Source: an uncultured Ignavibacterium sp. | GTDB taxonomy: Bacteria > Bacteroidota > Ignavibacteria > Ignavibacteriales > Ignavibacteriaceae | Length of the DNA stretch: 48,182 nucleotides | NCBI GenBank assembly: GCA_937934185.1 | Contig: CALHAB010000115.1 | Coordinates: 1 to 48,182 of the forward strand | Reading direction: 5' to 3' | In this document: piece after piece, positions 8,901 to 21,137 of the stretch | Layout of the letters: the number at the start of each line of letters is the position of its first letter | Numbering within the stretch: position 1 is the first letter of the stretch | Position numbers and translations under genes: made by a program | The notes under the pieces: generated by a model | The model's database searches: none | What the model was told of the DNA's origin: nothing | What the model saw: only the letters and a program-made list of their open reading frames with translations

Positions 8901-9673
8901 AAAAAGAAAAAGTAAAAATTCAGAGCGGAGATGAATTACCCCCAGGAATTGTTCAACTTGCAAAAGTCTATGTTGCTAAAAAGCGGAAACTATCTGTGGG
9001 TGATAAAATGGCTGGAAGACACGGAAATAAAGGTGTCGTAGCCAAGATAGTCCCTGTTGAAGATATGCCATTTCTGCCTGATGGAACTCCGGTTGACATT
9101 ATCCTCAATCCGCTCGGTGTTCCTTCAAGAATGAACCTTGGGCAATTATATGAAACAGTACTCGGTTGGGTAGGAAAGAAAATGGGAGTAAAATTCGCAA
9201 CTCCGATTTTTGATGGCGCTAAATTAGAAGATGTTGAACAATGGTTGCAAAAAGCAGGAATTGATCCTGGCTCTAAAACCGATTTATATGATGGAAGATC
9301 CGGTGAAAAATTCCATCAGAAAGTTACTTGCGGATACATTTATATGCTTAAACTTAGTCACCTTGTTGATGACAAAATTCACGCAAGGTCAATAGGACCA
9401 TACTCACTTATAACGCAGCAGCCACTTGGCGGTAAAGCTCAGTTTGGTGGTCAGAGATTTGGAGAAATGGAAGTTTGGGCATTAGAAGGTTATGGAGCTT
9501 CACATATTCTTCAGGAAATCCTAACTGTTAAGAGTGACGATGTTGCTGGTCGTGCAAAAGCTTATGAAGCTTTGGTAAAAGGTGAAAATCTTCCTGAGCC
9601 AAACATTCCTGAAGCTTTTAATGTTATGATTAAAGAATTACAAGGTCTTGGCTTAGATATTAAGATTAATTAA
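5915..9673 (+). CDS. rpoB: RNA polymerase beta subunit
   Basis: This is the catalytic-core subunit of RNA polymerase. The start is TTG at 5915, supported by a perfect AGGAGG at 5902-5907. The 1252-aa product contains the usual landmarks: [21 protein letters not shown] near the N-terminus, the rifampicin pocket (QLSQFMDQ to SALGPGG), and the C-terminal [20 protein letters not shown] clamp segment. Asp457, His467 and Ser472 match E. coli Asp516, His526 and Ser531, so the pocket is of the drug-sensitive type. Between DAFEDAIII-like and clamp regions it lacks the long enterobacterial insertions. It is followed by rpoC after 42 nt. Confidence 0.98.
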   Translation: MDNNRISFSRIKSVLDVPDLLGIQTETFEDFLQHNVPPSKRENKGLQQVFLTNFPVLDNKENYRLDFLEYYVEKPRFTVQECLERGLTYSAPLKAKLRLSTKDQDTQEFINTVEQEVYLGNLPFMTEKGTFIINGAERVIVSQLHRSPGVAFSQTLHPNGTPIYTARIIPLRGSWVEFATDINYVMYVYIDRRKKFPATTLLRAIGYESDEQILKLFDLVEEVPVKKSKLENFIGRMVASDLFDMSTGEIFLTRGAIFSEEDVERVKEAEIDALKFIKSDRSPDQDLIVNTLQKDTSTSREEALYSIYRQLRTGEAPDLESAEQLIEKLFFNDKRYDLGEVGRHRMNDKLKLNIPETTTVLTNEDIVAIMRYIIDLKNGIAPIDDIDHLGNRRIRTVGEQLTQQFNVGMARMARTIKERMNMRDTENFTPQDLVNARTITSVINAFFGTNQLSQFMDQTNPLAEMTHKRRMSALGPGGLTRERAGFEVRDVHYTHYGRLCPIETPEGPNIGLISSLTIYARVNRYGFLETPYRKVVKGRVTNEVEYLSAEQEDKFIIAQANAPINEQGKFLNERVKARYKGEFPIVHPEEVHYMDVAPAQIVSAAAALIPFLEHDDANRALMGSNMQRQAVPLLKPEAPIVGTGMERKVAYDSRALLIAEDDGIVASVDANRIIVKYDINPNSFEALTSFNETREVVYELTKFQGTNQETCVNQKPIVKEGQRIKKGDVLADGAATDQGELALGRNVLVAFMPWRGYNFEDAIIISERVVREDVYTSIHIEEFELQVRETKRGEEELTREIPNVSEEAVKNLDENGIIREGAEVKEGDILIGKITPKGETDPTPEEKLLRAIFGDKAGDVKDASLRASPGLRGTVIKTRLFSRKKRDNESKKQEKVALEQLDHDFRKKLQQHYNKLVEKLTKITEGETTTGIRDLDGSVVLRNGTTIKEKTFSEMEDVTKLDYTADWFESKKVNNMVKTLFKNYFDIKVDIEEEYKKEKVKIQSGDELPPGIVQLAKVYVAKKRKLSVGDKMAGRHGNKGVVAKIVPVEDMPFLPDGTPVDIILNPLGVPSRMNLGQLYETVLGWVGKKMGVKFATPIFDGAKLEDVEQWLQKAGIDPGSKTDLYDGRSGEKFHQKVTCGYIYMLKLSHLVDDKIHARSIGPYSLITQQPLGGKAQFGGQRFGEMEVWALEGYGASHILQEILTVKSDDVAGRAKAYEALVKGENLPEPNIPEAFNVMIKELQGLGLDIKIN

Positions 9674-9715
9674 AAGGTGTGTAAATCCTTAAAAAGAAAT
9701 TAGGAGATTATAAAA

Positions 9716-12700
9716 ATGGCATTTAGAATTCAAGAAAATGCAATGAAAGATATCAACAGCATCACCATTAGTCTGGCAAGTCCTGATGATATTCTCGGTC
9801 GTTCTCATGGTGAAGTTACAAAACCTGAAACTATTAATTACAGAACTTTCAGACCTGAAAAGGATGGTCTGTTTTGTGAAAAGATTTTTGGTCCGACAAG
9901 AGATTGGGAATGCTATTGTGGCAAATATAAAAGAATAAGATACAAAGGAATTATCTGCGACAGATGCGGTGTTGAAGTTACTCAGAAAAGTGTGCGAAGA
10001 GAAAGAATGGGACATATTGCTCTTGCAGTTCCAATTGTTCACATTTGGTTCTTCAGAACTCAACCATCAAAAATTGGAAACATCATCGGACTTAGTCTTA
10101 AAGAATTAGAGAAAGTAATTTATTACGAATCATATCTGGTTTTAAATCCGGGAACAACAGGACTAAATCGTCTGGATTTGATTTCAGAAGATCAGTACTA
10201 TGAAATTCTCAGCTCGCTTCCAGATGGAAATGAAAAGCTTGATGATGAAGATCCAAAAAAATTCGTTGCAAGAATTGGTGGAGATGCTGTAAGAGAAATT
10301 TTGCGAAAAACAAATATCGAACAACTTTCCATTGAACTGAGAGAACAATTAAAAGTTGAAACTTCCCAGCAGAAAAAACAAGACCTTCTTAAAAGACTCC
10401 GTGTGATAGAGGCATTTAAAGAAGAAGAGGGCAAAGTCCCTAATAGACCCGAATGGATGGTATTAAGCTATATTCCTGTTATTCCACCTGAACTGAGACC
10501 ATTGGTTCCATTGGAAGGCGGTAGATTTGCAACTAGTGACTTGAATGATCTTTACAGAAGAGTAATAATTCGAAATAACAGATTAAAAAGACTAATAGAT
10601 ATTAAAGCTCCCGAAGTAATTCTCAGAAATGAAAAGAGAATGCTTCAGGAAGCTGTTGATGCATTATTTGATAATTCAAGACGCGGAAGTGCTGTAAGAA
10701 GTGACAGTAACAGACCTTTGAAATCTTTAAGCGATATGCTTAAAGGTAAACAAGGAAGATTCAGACAGAATCTTCTCGGAAAAAGAGTCGACTATTCTGG
10801 TCGTTCCGTTATTGTTGTCGGACCAGAATTAAAATTGCATCAGTGTGGTCTTCCGAAAGATATGGCCGTTGAATTATTCAAACCTTTTATTATCAGAAAA
10901 CTTATTGAACGTGGACATAACAAAACGGTTAAAAGTGCAAGAAAAGTTGTTGATAGAAAAGATCCGATTATCTGGGAAATACTTGCAAAAATAATCGAAG
11001 GTCATCCGGTATTATTAAACCGTGCCCCAACACTTCATAGATTGGGTATCCAGGCATTTCAACCAGTGTTGATTGACGAACGTGCAATTCAGCTCCATCC
11101 GATGGTTTGTACTGCATTCAACGCGGACTTTGATGGCGACCAGATGGCTGTGCATGTTCCTTTATCTTATGAAGCTCAGCTTGAAGCAATGCTGCTGATG
11201 CTTAGTAGTCATAATATCCTTTCACCTCAAAACGGAAGTCCTATTGTTATTCCTACTCAGGATATAGTATTGGGTTGCTATTATCTTACAAAAATGAAAG
11301 AAGGTGACTTGGGTGAAGGAATGACTTTCTCTTCTCCTGAAGAAGTTATAATTGCTTATGATAATAAAGTCGTTGGTCTACATGCAAAAATCAAAGTTAG
11401 AATTGATGGAGAAATGATTGAAACTACCGTTGGTAGAATTATTTTCAATCAGATAGTTCCGAAAGAAATGGGCTTTATCAATCAACTTCTTGTTAAAAAA
11501 GCTTTCAGCGGCATAATTGGCAAAATGTTTATGAAACTCGGTAACAAAGTTACCGCTAAATTTCTTGATGATTTGAAAGATTTAGGTTTCAGATATTCAA
11601 CAGCGGGGGGTATATCAGTAAGCTTCATAGACATGGTTGTTCCAGAAGAGAAAGATACACTTATAGCTCAGGCAAATAAGAAAGTTGAAGCAATACTGAA
11701 TGAGCACGAAATGGGTGTAATTACTGATGCTGAGAGATATAATAAAATTATAGATGTGTGGACTCACACAACAAACAATGTTGCCAGAGCTTTGATGGAA
11801 AAGATCCGACATCATAATCAGGGATTCAATTCATTGCATATGATGGTTGACTCTGGTGCAAGAGGTTCTCAGGAGCAGGTTCGTCAGCTTGCCGGAATGA
11901 GAGGATTGATGATGAAACCGCAGAAATCTCTGACTGGTCAGGCAGGTGAAATTATTGAAAACCCTATTGTTGCGAACTTCAAAGAGGGTCTTTCTGTACT
12001 TGAATACTTTATTTCAACTCACGGTGCCAGAAAAGGTCTTGCAGATACCGCATTGAAAACTGCAGACGCTGGTTACCTAACAAGAAGATTAGTTGATGTT
12101 TCTCAGGATGTTATTATTACAGAAGAAGACTGCGGAACAATTTTAGGTATTGAAGTCAGAGCATTAAAAGATGTTGAAGAAGAACGTGAACCACTTGCAG
12201 AAAGAATAACTGGTAGAGTAGTTCAGCAAGATGTTTATGATCCAAGAACCGACGAGTTAATCATTGAAGCTGGTAATATGGTAACTGAAGAAATTGCTGA
12301 GAGAATTGAAGATGCAAATATTGATTCAGTTTATATCAGAACAGTTCTTACCTGTGAATCTAAACGTGGTGTTTGTGCAAAATGCTATGGAAGAAACCTG
12401 ACAACCGGTAAGATGGTTGAGATTGGAGAAGCCGTTGGAATTATAGCTGCTCAATCTATCGGAGAGCCGGGAACACAGCTTACTCTCAGAACATTCCATC
12501 TTGGTGGTACTTCTTCAAGAATTGCATCACAGAGTCAGGTTGAAACGAATACAGATGGAATTGTTAAATATGAAAGAATTCAGTTTGTTGAAAAAATTGA
12601 AAAAGATCCGTTTGGCGGACCTGATATAAAAGTTAAAGTTGTAACTGGTCGCCGAGGTGTAATCGAAATACTTGATGAAAATAACCGACAATTGAAAAAG

Positions 12701-13966
12701 TATGATGTTCCTTACGGTGCTGAGCTTCTCGTTAATGATGGACAACCTGTTAAGAAACGTCAGCCGCTTTACAACCACGATCCTTATAACTCATTGATAA
12801 TTACAGATGTTGCAGGAGTTGTAAAATTTGTAGATCTGATAGATGGAATTACTTTACAACAAGTAACAGATGAACAAACAGGACATGTTCAAAAAGTAGT
12901 TCTTGAATCCAAAGATAAAAATCTTACTCCAAGCATTCTGATTAAATCTGATAACGGAGAAGTTAAGTCCTTTAATTTGCCTGTTCGCTCCTATCTCAGT
13001 GTAGAAGAAGGCGAAGCTGTATCTGCAGGAACTACTCTTGCTAAAATTTCAAAACAAACTGCAAAGAGCAGAGACATAACAGGTGGTTTACCCCGTGTTA
13101 CAGAATTATTCGAAGCAAGAAGTCCTCACGAGCCAGCGATCGTCTCAGAGATCGAAGGAATAGTAAAGTTTGGACCAAGAAAAAAAGGTGCAAGAGAAAT
13201 AATTGTACAGGCAGTTGATGGCTCAGATGAGAAAAGATATAGTGTCCCATTGCAAAGACATATTCTTGTTCAGGATGGTGATGAAATTCCGGCTGGTGAA
13301 AAAATTACAGATGGACCCGTTAACCCGCACGATATTCTCGCTATCAAAGGAACAAGCGCCGTTCAGGAATACCTTGTAAATGAAATTCAGGATGTATATC
13401 GACTTCAAGGTGTTAAAATTAATGATAAGCATATTGAAGTAATTGTAAGACAGATGTTGCAGAAGGTAAAAGTAGTTTCACCTGGCGATACTAAATTCCT
13501 TGAAGAGGATTTGGTTGATCGTGTTGAATTTATTCAGGAAAATAACCGTATCTCAAATATGGTTTATATCGAAGACAAAGGTGATTCTAAATTTAAGAAT
13601 GGGCAGCTGATTACAAAGAGCAAGTACAGAGAAATTAATGCTGACCTGAAAAAGAAAGGTAAAAAAGAGATAGTTGCCAGAGATGCTGAACCAGCAACTT
13701 TTGAACACATATTGCTTGGAATTACTCAGGCAGCACTTTCAACCGAAAGCTTCTTATCAGCAGCATCATTCCAGGAAACTACAAAAGTTCTTGCGAATGC
13801 AGCAATTGAAGCTAAAACAGATCACTTGCTTGGCTTGAAAGAAAATATTGTTATGGGTCATCTGATTCCTGCTGGTACAGGATTGAAAAAGTATAGAAAT
13901 ATCATTCTGAAATCAGAAGAAGCAGAACCAAAGGAAACTGAGGTTAAAGAAAATCAAGGTAGTTAA
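9716..13966 (+). CDS. rpoC: RNA polymerase beta' subunit
   Basis: This is the second catalytic-core subunit of RNA polymerase. The 1416-aa product has an N-terminal zinc site (CYCGKY followed by CDRCGV), the clamp and lid, and the catalytic NADFDGD at residues 469-475, whose three Asp residues hold the active-site magnesium. It also has the bridge-helix and trigger-loop region, and a second Cys cluster ([13 protein letters not shown]). The C-terminus carries an acidic tail ([16 protein letters not shown]). SD AGGAGA precedes the ATG. No convincing terminator follows; a new promoter for rpsL lies in the next gap. Confidence 0.98.
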   Translation: MAFRIQENAMKDINSITISLASPDDILGRSHGEVTKPETINYRTFRPEKDGLFCEKIFGPTRDWECYCGKYKRIRYKGIICDRCGVEVTQKSVRRERMGHIALAVPIVHIWFFRTQPSKIGNIIGLSLKELEKVIYYESYLVLNPGTTGLNRLDLISEDQYYEILSSLPDGNEKLDDEDPKKFVARIGGDAVREILRKTNIEQLSIELREQLKVETSQQKKQDLLKRLRVIEAFKEEEGKVPNRPEWMVLSYIPVIPPELRPLVPLEGGRFATSDLNDLYRRVIIRNNRLKRLIDIKAPEVILRNEKRMLQEAVDALFDNSRRGSAVRSDSNRPLKSLSDMLKGKQGRFRQNLLGKRVDYSGRSVIVVGPELKLHQCGLPKDMAVELFKPFIIRKLIERGHNKTVKSARKVVDRKDPIIWEILAKIIEGHPVLLNRAPTLHRLGIQAFQPVLIDERAIQLHPMVCTAFNADFDGDQMAVHVPLSYEAQLEAMLLMLSSHNILSPQNGSPIVIPTQDIVLGCYYLTKMKEGDLGEGMTFSSPEEVIIAYDNKVVGLHAKIKVRIDGEMIETTVGRIIFNQIVPKEMGFINQLLVKKAFSGIIGKMFMKLGNKVTAKFLDDLKDLGFRYSTAGGISVSFIDMVVPEEKDTLIAQANKKVEAILNEHEMGVITDAERYNKIIDVWTHTTNNVARALMEKIRHHNQGFNSLHMMVDSGARGSQEQVRQLAGMRGLMMKPQKSLTGQAGEIIENPIVANFKEGLSVLEYFISTHGARKGLADTALKTADAGYLTRRLVDVSQDVIITEEDCGTILGIEVRALKDVEEEREPLAERITGRVVQQDVYDPRTDELIIEAGNMVTEEIAERIEDANIDSVYIRTVLTCESKRGVCAKCYGRNLTTGKMVEIGEAVGIIAAQSIGEPGTQLTLRTFHLGGTSSRIASQSQVETNTDGIVKYERIQFVEKIEKDPFGGPDIKVKVVTGRRGVIEILDENNRQLKKYDVPYGAELLVNDGQPVKKRQPLYNHDPYNSLIITDVAGVVKFVDLIDGITLQQVTDEQTGHVQKVVLESKDKNLTPSILIKSDNGEVKSFNLPVRSYLSVEEGEAVSAGTTLAKISKQTAKSRDITGGLPRVTELFEARSPHEPAIVSEIEGIVKFGPRKKGAREIIVQAVDGSDEKRYSVPLQRHILVQDGDEIPAGEKITDGPVNPHDILAIKGTSAVQEYLVNEIQDVYRLQGVKINDKHIEVIVRQMLQKVKVVSPGDTKFLEEDLVDRVEFIQENNRISNMVYIEDKGDSKFKNGQLITKSKYREINADLKKKGKKEIVARDAEPATFEHILLGITQAALSTESFLSAASFQETTKVLANAAIEAKTDHLLGLKENIVMGHLIPAGTGLKKYRNIILKSEEAEPKETEVKENQGS

Positions 13967-14019
13967 ATATTACTGATTGTCACACTCTTTTGATAGATGA
14001 ATATTTTTAGCTCAATTTT

Positions 14020-14051
14020 CTTGACAAAATTTGAACTAAAGGATATATTTG
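14020..14051 (+). promoter_or_regulatory. Promoter of the str (rpsL-rpsG-fusA-tuf) segment
   Basis: CTTG at 14020-14023 is followed after 20 nt by TATATTTG at 14044-14051, the Bacteroidota -7 box TAnnTTTG. The same stretch also reads as a classic TTGACA (14021-14026), 17 nt, TATATT (14044-14049). Transcription would start near 14058. The gap between rpoC and rpsL is 126 bp, which leaves room for an independent start. Confidence 0.7.
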
Positions 14052-14092
14052 AAGTCTGAAAAAAATTGAAAAGTTAAACATTAGGAGATTTT

Positions 14093-14470
14093 GTGCCCAC
14101 GATTAATCAATTAGTTAGAAAAGGAAGAGTTAAAATTCTTTCTAAAAATAAAGCTCCGGCGTTAGAAGGTTGCCCTCAGAAAAGAGGTGTATGTACAAGA
14201 GTTTATACTACTACTCCTAAAAAGCCGAATTCAGCTTTAAGAAAAGTTGCTCGTGTTAGACTAACTAATAACATCGAAGTGACAGCATACATTCCAGGTG
14301 AAGGGCACAATTTGCAGGAGCACTCACTTGTTATGATTCGTGGTGGAAGAGTAAAAGATTTACCTGGAGTAAGATACCACATTATAAGAGGCACTCTCGA
14401 TACAAGTGGTGTTGAAGATCGTAAAAAAGGTCGTTCTAAATACGGAGCTAAAAAACCAAAAGCTAAATAA
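14093..14470 (+). CDS. rpsL: 30S ribosomal protein S12
   Basis: S12 sits at the decoding centre. The GTG start at 14093 is chosen for its AGGAGA 5 nt upstream and because it gives the canonical [12 protein letters not shown] start. The 125-aa product has the conserved [13 protein letters not shown] loop (streptomycin-interaction Lys) and the [10 protein letters not shown] loop, both with the usual drug-sensitive residues. It opens the str operon and lies 2 nt before rpsG. Confidence 0.98.
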   Translation: MPTINQLVRKGRVKILSKNKAPALEGCPQKRGVCTRVYTTTPKKPNSALRKVARVRLTNNIEVTAYIPGEGHNLQEHSLVMIRGGRVKDLPGVRYHIIRGTLDTSGVEDRKKGRSKYGAKKPKAK

Positions 14471-14472
14471 TT

Positions 14473-14940
14473 ATGAGAAAACGAAGAGCTGAAAAAAGAT
14501 ATGTAAAACCAGACCCCAAATACAATGATGTATTGGTGGCAAAATTTATAAACAGTATTATGCTTCGCGGTAAAAAATCTACTGCGAGAAATATTGTTTA
14601 TACTGCGTTTGAAATTATCGAAGAGAAATCAAAAAAATCCGGACTTGAAGTTTTTAAGAAAGCAATTTCAAATGTAGCTCCGGTTATTGAAGTTAGAAGC
14701 CGAAGAGTTGGTGGTGCAACTTATCAGGTTCCTACTGAAGTAAGACCTGAAAGAAGAACCGCACTTGCAATGAGATGGATTAAAACTTATTCGCGTTCCC
14801 GTGGTGAAAAATCAATGGCAGCAAAACTTGCAGGAGAACTTCTTGCTGCTTCGAATAATGAAGGTTCATCAGTTAAGAAAAAAGAAGATACTCACAAAAT
14901 GGCAGAAGCTAATAAAGCTTTCGCACACTTTAAATGGTAA
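14473..14940 (+). CDS. rpsG: 30S ribosomal protein S7
   Basis: S7 starts assembly of the 30S head and contacts E-site tRNA. The 155-aa product is of standard length and starts [17 protein letters not shown]. It has the conserved [17 protein letters not shown] hairpin and ends AFAHFKW. It starts 2 nt after rpsL with no SD of its own, so translation is probably coupled to rpsL. fusA follows after 17 nt. Confidence 0.98.
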   Translation: MRKRRAEKRYVKPDPKYNDVLVAKFINSIMLRGKKSTARNIVYTAFEIIEEKSKKSGLEVFKKAISNVAPVIEVRSRRVGGATYQVPTEVRPERRTALAMRWIKTYSRSRGEKSMAAKLAGELLAASNNEGSSVKKKEDTHKMAEANKAFAHFKW

Positions 14941-14957
14941 GGTAGGTTTAGAATTAA

Positions 14958-17057
14958 ATGGCAAATAAGGTTAGCATAGATAAAGTTAGAAATATCGGTA
15001 TAATGGCACACATCGATGCCGGTAAAACTACTACTACGGAAAGAATACTGTATTACACCGGTAAAACACACCGTATTGGTGAAGTGCACGATGGTGCTGC
15101 AACTATGGACTGGATGGAGCAGGAAAAAGAAAGAGGTATCACTATTACTAGTGCTGCTACAACCTGTTTCTGGAATAATCATCAGATAAATATTATTGAT
15201 ACTCCCGGTCACGTTGATTTTACCGTAGAAGTTGAAAGGTCACTCAGAGTACTTGATGGTGCTGTTGCATTGTTTTGCGCTGTTGGTGGTGTTGAACCTC
15301 AGTCTGAAACAGTTTGGCGTCAGGCAGATAAATATGGAGTTCCGAGAATTGCTTTTGTAAACAAGATGGATAGAATAGGTGCTGATTTTTATCACGCTGT
15401 TGAGATGATGAGAGAAAGACTTGGTGCTAATGCAATTCCGATAAATCTGCCTATTGGTGAAGGTGATATGTTTGTTGGAGTAATTGATTTAATTCAAAAC
15501 AATGCAAGAATGTATCACGAAGATAGTCTGGGTACAACATACGATGAAATAGCAATCCCTAAGGATCTACAGGAGATTACTAACAAGTATAGAACTCAGA
15601 TGCTCGAAGCCGTTTCAGATGTCGATGATACACTGCTCGAAAAGTATCTTGAAGGTAAAGAAATAACCCCTGATGAGATTAAAGCCGTTTTAAGAAAAGC
15701 AACTATTGAACTCAAAATTGTACCTGTTCTTTGTGGATCTTCATTTAAGAATAAAGGTGTACAAAAGCTTCTCGATGCAGTTGTTGATTTTCTTCCATCA
15801 CCGGTTGACTTAAAGGAAATTGAAGCTCATCATATCGGAATGAACGATATTGTTAAAAGAAAAATTGATGAGAATGAAAAATTCACTGCTTTGGCATTTA
15901 AAATTATGAACGATCCTTATGTCGGAAAATTAACATTCTTCAGAGTTTATTCAGGCACGCTTACAAGCGGCTCTTATATTTTTAATTCAGTTAGCGGAAA
16001 GAAAGAAAGAATAAGCAGACTTCTTCAAATGCACGCTAACCATAGAGAAGAAATTTCGGAAGTTAGAGCTGGTGATATTGCTGCTGCAGTAGGTTTAAAG
16101 TTCACAAAAACCGGCGATACTCTTTGTTCAGAAAATGATCCTGTTGTGCTTGAGAGAATGACATTCCCTGAACCAGTTATTCAAATAGCAATTGAACCGA
16201 AGACCAAAGCTGACCAGGATAAATTATCAGAAGCTTTATCCAAACTCTCTGATGAAGATCCAACATTTAAAGTAAAAGTGGATGAAGAAACAGGTCAAAC
16301 ATTAATAAGTGGAATGGGTGAGTTACACTTAGAGATTATAGTTGACAGAATGAAAAGAGAATTTAAAGTTGAAGCTAATATTGGTAAACCTCAGGTTGCT
16401 TACAGAGAAACAATTACTGCAACTGTGCAGGCAGAGGGTAAGTTTGTAAAGCAATCTGGTGGTAGAGGAAAATATGGTCATGTTTGGATTGAACTTTCAC
16501 CAAATGAACCAGGTAAAGGTTATGAATTCATAAATGCAATCGTTGGAGGTGTCGTTCCAAAGGAATACATACCAGCAGTTTCACAGGGAATTCAGGATGC
16601 GATGAAAAATGGTGTTATTGCCGGCTATCCTATGGTAGATATTAAAGCAAAGCTATATGACGGTTCGTATCACGATGTAGATTCTGATGAAATATCATTC
16701 AGAGTTGCAGGATCTATGGCGTTTCAGGCAGCAGCCCGAAAAGCTAACCCTGTATTACTCGAACCAATTATGTCTGTTGAAGTTATCACACCCGAGGAAT
16801 ACCTCGGTGATGTTATGGGCGACTTAAATTCCCGTAGAGGTAAAATAGAAGGTTTCTCTGCACGTAAAGATGCACAGGTTATTAAAGCATTTGTACCATT
16901 GTCGGAAATGTTTGGTTATGCAACTGTGTTGAGATCTATGACTCAGGGAAGAGCTCTTTATACAATGCAATTTGATCATTATTCTGAAGTTCCAAAATCA
17001 ATTGCAGAAGAAATTGCAGAGAAATCAACATCAAAAAGATCAACAGCAACTACATAA
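14958..17057 (+). CDS. fusA: Elongation factor G
   Basis: EF-G is the GTPase that drives translocation of tRNA and mRNA. The 699-aa product shows G1 [19 protein letters not shown] near the N-terminus, G3 [10 protein letters not shown]4 NKMDR, and domain II-V segments including GELHLEI and [10 protein letters not shown]. All five domains are present and the length is typical of canonical EF-G1. The weak purine stretch GGTAGG precedes the ATG. It sits in the conserved rpsL-rpsG-fusA-tuf order. A second EF-G copy elsewhere cannot be excluded. Confidence 0.98.
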   Translation: MANKVSIDKVRNIGIMAHIDAGKTTTTERILYYTGKTHRIGEVHDGAATMDWMEQEKERGITITSAATTCFWNNHQINIIDTPGHVDFTVEVERSLRVLDGAVALFCAVGGVEPQSETVWRQADKYGVPRIAFVNKMDRIGADFYHAVEMMRERLGANAIPINLPIGEGDMFVGVIDLIQNNARMYHEDSLGTTYDEIAIPKDLQEITNKYRTQMLEAVSDVDDTLLEKYLEGKEITPDEIKAVLRKATIELKIVPVLCGSSFKNKGVQKLLDAVVDFLPSPVDLKEIEAHHIGMNDIVKRKIDENEKFTALAFKIMNDPYVGKLTFFRVYSGTLTSGSYIFNSVSGKKERISRLLQMHANHREEISEVRAGDIAAAVGLKFTKTGDTLCSENDPVVLERMTFPEPVIQIAIEPKTKADQDKLSEALSKLSDEDPTFKVKVDEETGQTLISGMGELHLEIIVDRMKREFKVEANIGKPQVAYRETITATVQAEGKFVKQSGGRGKYGHVWIELSPNEPGKGYEFINAIVGGVVPKEYIPAVSQGIQDAMKNGVIAGYPMVDIKAKLYDGSYHDVDSDEISFRVAGSMAFQAAARKANPVLLEPIMSVEVITPEEYLGDVMGDLNSRRGKIEGFSARKDAQVIKAFVPLSEMFGYATVLRSMTQGRALYTMQFDHYSEVPKSIAEEIAEKSTSKRSTATT

Positions 17058-17103
17058 TTAAGAATTAAAAAACTAAAAGAAGAAAAATAAAAAGGAGATT
17101 CCG

Positions 17104-18309
17104 ATGGCTAAAGAAAAATTTGACAGGAGTAAACCTCACGTTAACGTAGGTACTATTGGTCACGTTGATCATGGTAAAACTACATTAACTGCAGCCATTA
17201 CTATGGCTCTTGCAAAAAAAGGTTTATCCCAGGTAAGAACTTTCGATAGTATTGATAATGCCCCTGAAGAAAGAGAAAGAGGTATTACTATCGCAACTGC
17301 TCACGTAGAGTATTCTACAGAAAAAAGACACTATGCGCATGTTGATTGTCCTGGTCACGCTGACTATGTTAAAAACATGATCACCGGTGCAGCGCAGATG
17401 GACGGAGCCATTCTTGTAGTTGCTGCAACTGATGGCCCGATGCCTCAGACAAGAGAACATATTCTTTTAGCTCGTCAGGTTGGCGTTCCAAGAATAGTTG
17501 TTTTTATGAATAAGATTGATATGGTTGATGATCCGGAACTTATTGAATTAGTAGAAGTTGAGTTAAGAGATCTTTTATCTAAATATGAATTCCCTGGAGA
17601 TGAAATTCCTATAATCAAAGGATCTGCTCTAAAAGCTCTTGAAGCAGGTCAGGAAAATGCTCCGGTTGATGATCCAAGATATCAGTGTATTTGGGATTTG
17701 ATGGACGCAGTAGATAACTACATCCCTTTACCTGAAAGAGATATTGATAAACCATTCCTTATGCCTGTGGAAGATGTATTTTCAATCACTGGCCGTGGTA
17801 CTGTTGCAACCGGAAGAGTTGAAAGAGGAAGAGTAAAATTGAATGAGGAAGTTGAGTTAATTGGTTTAGGTGTACACAAGAAAACTGTTGTTACTGGTAT
17901 TGAAATGTTCAGAAAAGAACTTGATGAAGCTATTGCAGGAGACAACGCAGGATTACTTTTAAGAGGTGTTGATAAGAAAGAAATTGAAAGAGGAATGGTT
18001 TTGGCTAAGCCAGGTTCAATTACACCTCACAAAAAATTTGAAGGTGAAGTTTATATCCTTTCAAAAGATGAAGGTGGAAGACATACACCATTCTTCAATG
18101 GTTACAGACCTCAGTTCTATTTCAGAACAACTGATGTAACAGGCGTTGCTCAGTTACCTGAAGGAACAGAAATGGTTATGCCTGGTGATAATGTCAGATT
18201 AACTGTTGAATTGATTTCAGAAATTGCTATGGAAGAAGGATTAAGATTTGCTATTCGTGAAGGTGGTAGAACTGTTGGTGCTGGAGTTGTAACAAAGATT
18301 ATCGAATAA
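17104..18309 (+). CDS. tuf: Elongation factor Tu
   Basis: EF-Tu is the GTPase that delivers aminoacyl-tRNA. The 401-aa product has G1 GHVDHGKTT (about residues 19-27), the switch I segment ERERGITI, G3 DCPGHADY, and G4 NKID (about 136-139), followed by beta-barrel domains II and III. A strong AAGGAGA lies upstream of the ATG. This is the only tuf in the window; the usual second tuf position beside the tRNA-Thr/tRNA-Trp cluster (2575-2772) holds only rpmG. A hairpin follows the stop. Confidence 0.98.
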   Translation: MAKEKFDRSKPHVNVGTIGHVDHGKTTLTAAITMALAKKGLSQVRTFDSIDNAPEERERGITIATAHVEYSTEKRHYAHVDCPGHADYVKNMITGAAQMDGAILVVAATDGPMPQTREHILLARQVGVPRIVVFMNKIDMVDDPELIELVEVELRDLLSKYEFPGDEIPIIKGSALKALEAGQENAPVDDPRYQCIWDLMDAVDNYIPLPERDIDKPFLMPVEDVFSITGRGTVATGRVERGRVKLNEEVELIGLGVHKKTVVTGIEMFRKELDEAIAGDNAGLLLRGVDKKEIERGMVLAKPGSITPHKKFEGEVYILSKDEGGRHTPFFNGYRPQFYFRTTDVTGVAQLPEGTEMVMPGDNVRLTVELISEIAMEEGLRFAIREGGRTVGAGVVTKIIE

Positions 18310-18325
18310 AAAATTTATTTTTGCT

Positions 18326-18352
18326 GAAAAGGGAGATAACTTCTCCCTTTTC
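18326..18352 (+). terminator. Hairpin between tuf and rpsJ
   Basis: A perfect 11-bp stem, GAAAAGGGAGA (18326-18336) with TCTCCCTTTTC (18342-18352), has a 5-nt loop and is followed by TTATCT. It lies 16 nt after tuf and ends before the SD of rpsJ. It is probably a partial terminator or mRNA-stabilising element that lets tuf exceed the S10 genes. No separate S10 promoter is visible in the 71-bp gap. Confidence 0.6.
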
Positions 18353-18380
18353 TTATCTAATAAAATAAGGAGAATTTTAA

Positions 18381-18689
18381 GTGCCCGGACAAAAGATTAG
18401 AATAAAGTTGAAATCGTACGATCATATTCTGATTGATAAATCAACAGAAAAAATTATTAAAACAGTTAGAAGCACTGGTGCTGTTGTATCTGGACCTATT
18501 CCGCTTCCGACAAAAAAAACTGTTTTTACCGTTTTAAGGTCTCCGCATGTTGATAAGAAATCCAGAGAACAGTTTGAAACCAGGGCACATAAAAGAATCA
18601 TAGATATACATAATTCAAACAACAAAACCGTCGAATCTTTAAGTAAGCTTGATATTCCGGCGGGTGTTGATATTGAGATTAAGCTTTAA
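18381..18689 (+). CDS. rpsJ: 30S ribosomal protein S10 (NusE)
   Basis: S10 is a 30S head protein and also the NusG/NusB partner in antitermination. The GTG start at 18381 is supported by AAGGAGA upstream and by the canonical [14 protein letters not shown] beginning. The 102-aa product has the conserved [20 protein letters not shown] loop and ends VDIEIKL. It is the first gene of the S10 operon. Its stop codon lies 17 nt before the preferred rplC start. Confidence 0.98.
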   Translation: MPGQKIRIKLKSYDHILIDKSTEKIIKTVRSTGAVVSGPIPLPTKKTVFTVLRSPHVDKKSREQFETRAHKRIIDIHNSNNKTVESLSKLDIPAGVDIEIKL

Positions 18690-18706
18690 TGAATATTGGA
18701 GTAAAG

Positions 18707-19330
18707 ATGTCTGGTATCATCGGAAAAAAAATAGGAATGACAAGCATTTTCGGTAATGATGGAGAAATCATTCCGGTTACCGTGATTGAAGCAGGACCTT
18801 GCACTGTTGTCGATATTAAAACCACAGAAAAAGATGGTTATCAGGCGCTTCAGTTAGGTTTTGGCAGCGTTAAAGAAAAAAAAGTAAATAAGCCTTTGGC
18901 AGGTCATTTTAAGAAAAATAATGTTTCACCAAAACGAGTTCTGAAAGAGTTTAAGAACTTTAATGTGTCGGAATTTAAAATTGGTGATGAGATTAAATGC
19001 TCAATCTTTAATGAAGGTGATATTATTAAAGTATCAGGCAAAAGCAAGGGAAAAGGTTTTCAGGGCGTTGTGAGAAGACATGGCTTTGGTGGAATCGGAA
19101 TGACTACTCACGGTCAAAGTGATCGTGTCAGAGCTCCGGGATCAATTGGGGCGAGTTCATATCCATCAAGAGTTTTCAAAGGTCAGAGAATGGCTGGAAG
19201 AATGGGATATGATAATGTGACCATCAGAGGATTAAAGGTAGTAAAAGTTGATCCGGAAAGAAATTTAATTTTTGTAAAGGGAGCTGTTCCCGGTGCAATT
19301 AACTCTATTGTAGAACTGATAAAGAATTAA
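18707..19330 (+). CDS. rplC: 50S ribosomal protein L3
   Basis: L3 is an early 50S assembly protein that reaches toward the peptidyl transferase centre. I choose ATG 18707 because TTGGAG lies 5 nt upstream and the product starts [12 protein letters not shown] as in the family. An earlier in-frame ATG at 18689 overlaps the rpsJ stop and would add six residues. The 207-aa protein has the [18 protein letters not shown] loop and the [16 protein letters not shown] segment. Confidence 0.96.
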   Translation: MSGIIGKKIGMTSIFGNDGEIIPVTVIEAGPCTVVDIKTTEKDGYQALQLGFGSVKEKKVNKPLAGHFKKNNVSPKRVLKEFKNFNVSEFKIGDEIKCSIFNEGDIIKVSGKSKGKGFQGVVRRHGFGGIGMTTHGQSDRVRAPGSIGASSYPSRVFKGQRMAGRMGYDNVTIRGLKVVKVDPERNLIFVKGAVPGAINSIVELIKN

Positions 19331-19340
19331 GTGGTAAAAA

Positions 19341-19988
19341 ATGACAGTTGATGTATTAAAAATAGATGGTTCAAAAAGCGGAGAGAAAATAGAACTCGCT
19401 GAGAATATTTTCTCGATAGAACCCAATGACCACGCTATATACCTTGATGTTAAAGCATATCTTGCTAATCAGCGACAAGGAACACACAAGGCGAAGGAAA
19501 GAGGAGAGGTTAGAGGCGGTGGTAAAAAACCCTGGAAGCAAAAGGGTAGAGGTGGCGCACGCGCCGGTACGATAAGATCACCACTTTGGGTTGGTGGCGG
19601 AACTATCTTTGGACCAAGACCAAGAGATTACAGACAGGATTTACCTAAAAAGGTTAAACAACTAGCACGTAAATCGGCTTTAAGCTACAAGGTCAAAGAT
19701 GAACAGTTAATTGTTGTTGAAGATTTTTCTTTTGATAAACCAAAGACAAAAGATTTTGTTAATGTGCTTGAGGCATTAAAACTATCTGGAAAAAAAGTTT
19801 TATTGTTAACTGGTGATTATAAGCCAGAAGTTTATAAATCAGGACGAAATATTCCTAAAGTTCAGATACTTGAGGCTGCAAAAGCAACAACCTATGATCT
19901 GTTAAACAATCAGGTTCTGGTTATGCAGAAAAGTGCTGTTAATGTTATAGAGAATATTTTATCAAAGACCAGAGAGGCGGTGAACTAA
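19341..19988 (+). CDS. rplD: 50S ribosomal protein L4
   Basis: L4 lines the peptide exit tunnel, and in E. coli it represses the S10 operon by a structure that is not evident here. The 215-aa product has the long tunnel loop rich in Gly and Arg ([19 protein letters not shown] through [17 protein letters not shown], about residues 47-90). Start and length agree with the family. It follows rplC by 10 nt and precedes rplW by one base. Confidence 0.97.
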   Translation: MTVDVLKIDGSKSGEKIELAENIFSIEPNDHAIYLDVKAYLANQRQGTHKAKERGEVRGGGKKPWKQKGRGGARAGTIRSPLWVGGGTIFGPRPRDYRQDLPKKVKQLARKSALSYKVKDEQLIVVEDFSFDKPKTKDFVNVLEALKLSGKKVLLLTGDYKPEVYKSGRNIPKVQILEAAKATTYDLLNNQVLVMQKSAVNVIENILSKTREAVN

Positions 19989-19989
19989 T

Positions 19990-20283
19990 ATGCATCAGAT
20001 TTTAATCAGACCGCTAATTACTGAAAAGATGACAAATCTTACCGCTGATAAAGGTAAGTACGGATTTATTGTAAATCCAAAAGCAAACAAAATTGAAATA
20101 AAAAAAGCGATTGAACAGAAGTTTAATGTTCATGTAGTTGATGTGAAAACTATTAACTACAAAGGAAAAACAAAAACTCAATTCAGAAAAAGCGGAAGAT
20201 TTGAAGGACGAACAGCTAAATTCAAAAAAGCTATCGTTACTCTTAAACAAGGCGAAACAATAGAATTGTTTGAGCAAGTATAG
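19990..20283 (+). CDS. rplW: 50S ribosomal protein L23
   Basis: L23 sits at the tunnel exit and is the docking site for trigger factor and SRP. The 97-aa product starts [14 protein letters not shown], with the typical ITEKM signature. It continues with [21 protein letters not shown] and [18 protein letters not shown]. It lies one base after rplD, and GAGGCGGTGA just upstream can serve as the ribosome binding site. rplB follows after 12 nt. Confidence 0.97.
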   Translation: MHQILIRPLITEKMTNLTADKGKYGFIVNPKANKIEIKKAIEQKFNVHVVDVKTINYKGKTKTQFRKSGRFEGRTAKFKKAIVTLKQGETIELFEQV

Positions 20284-20295
20284 TCAGGACAAAAA

Positions 20296-21120
20296 ATGGG
20301 TATAAAAAAATTAAAACCAGTAACACCAGGAACAAGATTCAGAACGAATTTTACTTTTGAAGAAATTACAAAAGAAACTCCTGAAAAATCATTGTTGGTT
20401 TCTTTAAAGAAATCCGGTGGAAGAAATAATTTAGGAAGAGTTACTGCAAGACATCGTGGTGGTGGTCATAAAAGAAAATATCGTATCATTGATTTCAAAA
20501 GAGATAAACACGGAATTCCCGCTAAAGTTTTCTCAATTGAATATGACCCGAACAGAACCTGCAGAATAGCTCTACTTCATTACGCCGATGGAGAGAAAAG
20601 ATATATCATTGCACCTGATGGATTAAATGTTGGTGATACAGTTATGTCTGGACCTGGAAGTGAAATAAAAGTTGGTAATGCTCTTCCACTTAAAGAAATG
20701 CCGTTAGGTTCATTTGTTCATAATGTTGAATTAAAACCCGGTAAGGGTGGACAGTTAGGCAGAAGTGCAGGAACATCGCTTCAACTGATGGCAAGAGAAG
20801 GTGATTATGCTCAGCTCAAAATGCCTTCTGGCGAAGTAAGAATGGTTAGAAGTGAATGCTATGCAACTTATGGAGTTGTTGGAAATGCTGAACATGAAAA
20901 TATAAGTATTGGTAAAGCTGGAAGAAGCCGCTGGCTTGGGATAAGACCTCATACCAGAGGTGTTGCAATGAACCCTGTAGATCATCCGATGGGTGGTGGA
21001 GAAGGAAAAACTTCAGGTGGTGGTCATCCGGTTTCTCCCTGGGGTCAGAAAGCAAAGGGTTTGAAAACCAGAAAACGAAAAAAACAATCAAACAAATTCA
21101 TAATTAAAAGACGTAAGTAA
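20296..21120 (+). CDS. rplB: 50S ribosomal protein L2
   Basis: L2 is a universally conserved protein needed for subunit association and peptidyl transfer. The 274-aa product contains [20 protein letters not shown] in the N-terminal part, [20 protein letters not shown] in the middle, and the C-terminal [17 protein letters not shown], which carries the conserved functional His. Length is standard. An AGGACA stretch before the ATG serves as a modest SD. The basic tail [15 protein letters not shown] is typical. Confidence 0.98.
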   Translation: MGIKKLKPVTPGTRFRTNFTFEEITKETPEKSLLVSLKKSGGRNNLGRVTARHRGGGHKRKYRIIDFKRDKHGIPAKVFSIEYDPNRTCRIALLHYADGEKRYIIAPDGLNVGDTVMSGPGSEIKVGNALPLKEMPLGSFVHNVELKPGKGGQLGRSAGTSLQLMAREGDYAQLKMPSGEVRMVRSECYATYGVVGNAEHENISIGKAGRSRWLGIRPHTRGVAMNPVDHPMGGGEGKTSGGGHPVSPWGQKAKGLKTRKRKKQSNKFIIKRRK

Positions 21121-21137
21121 GTAATAGGAATCACATT

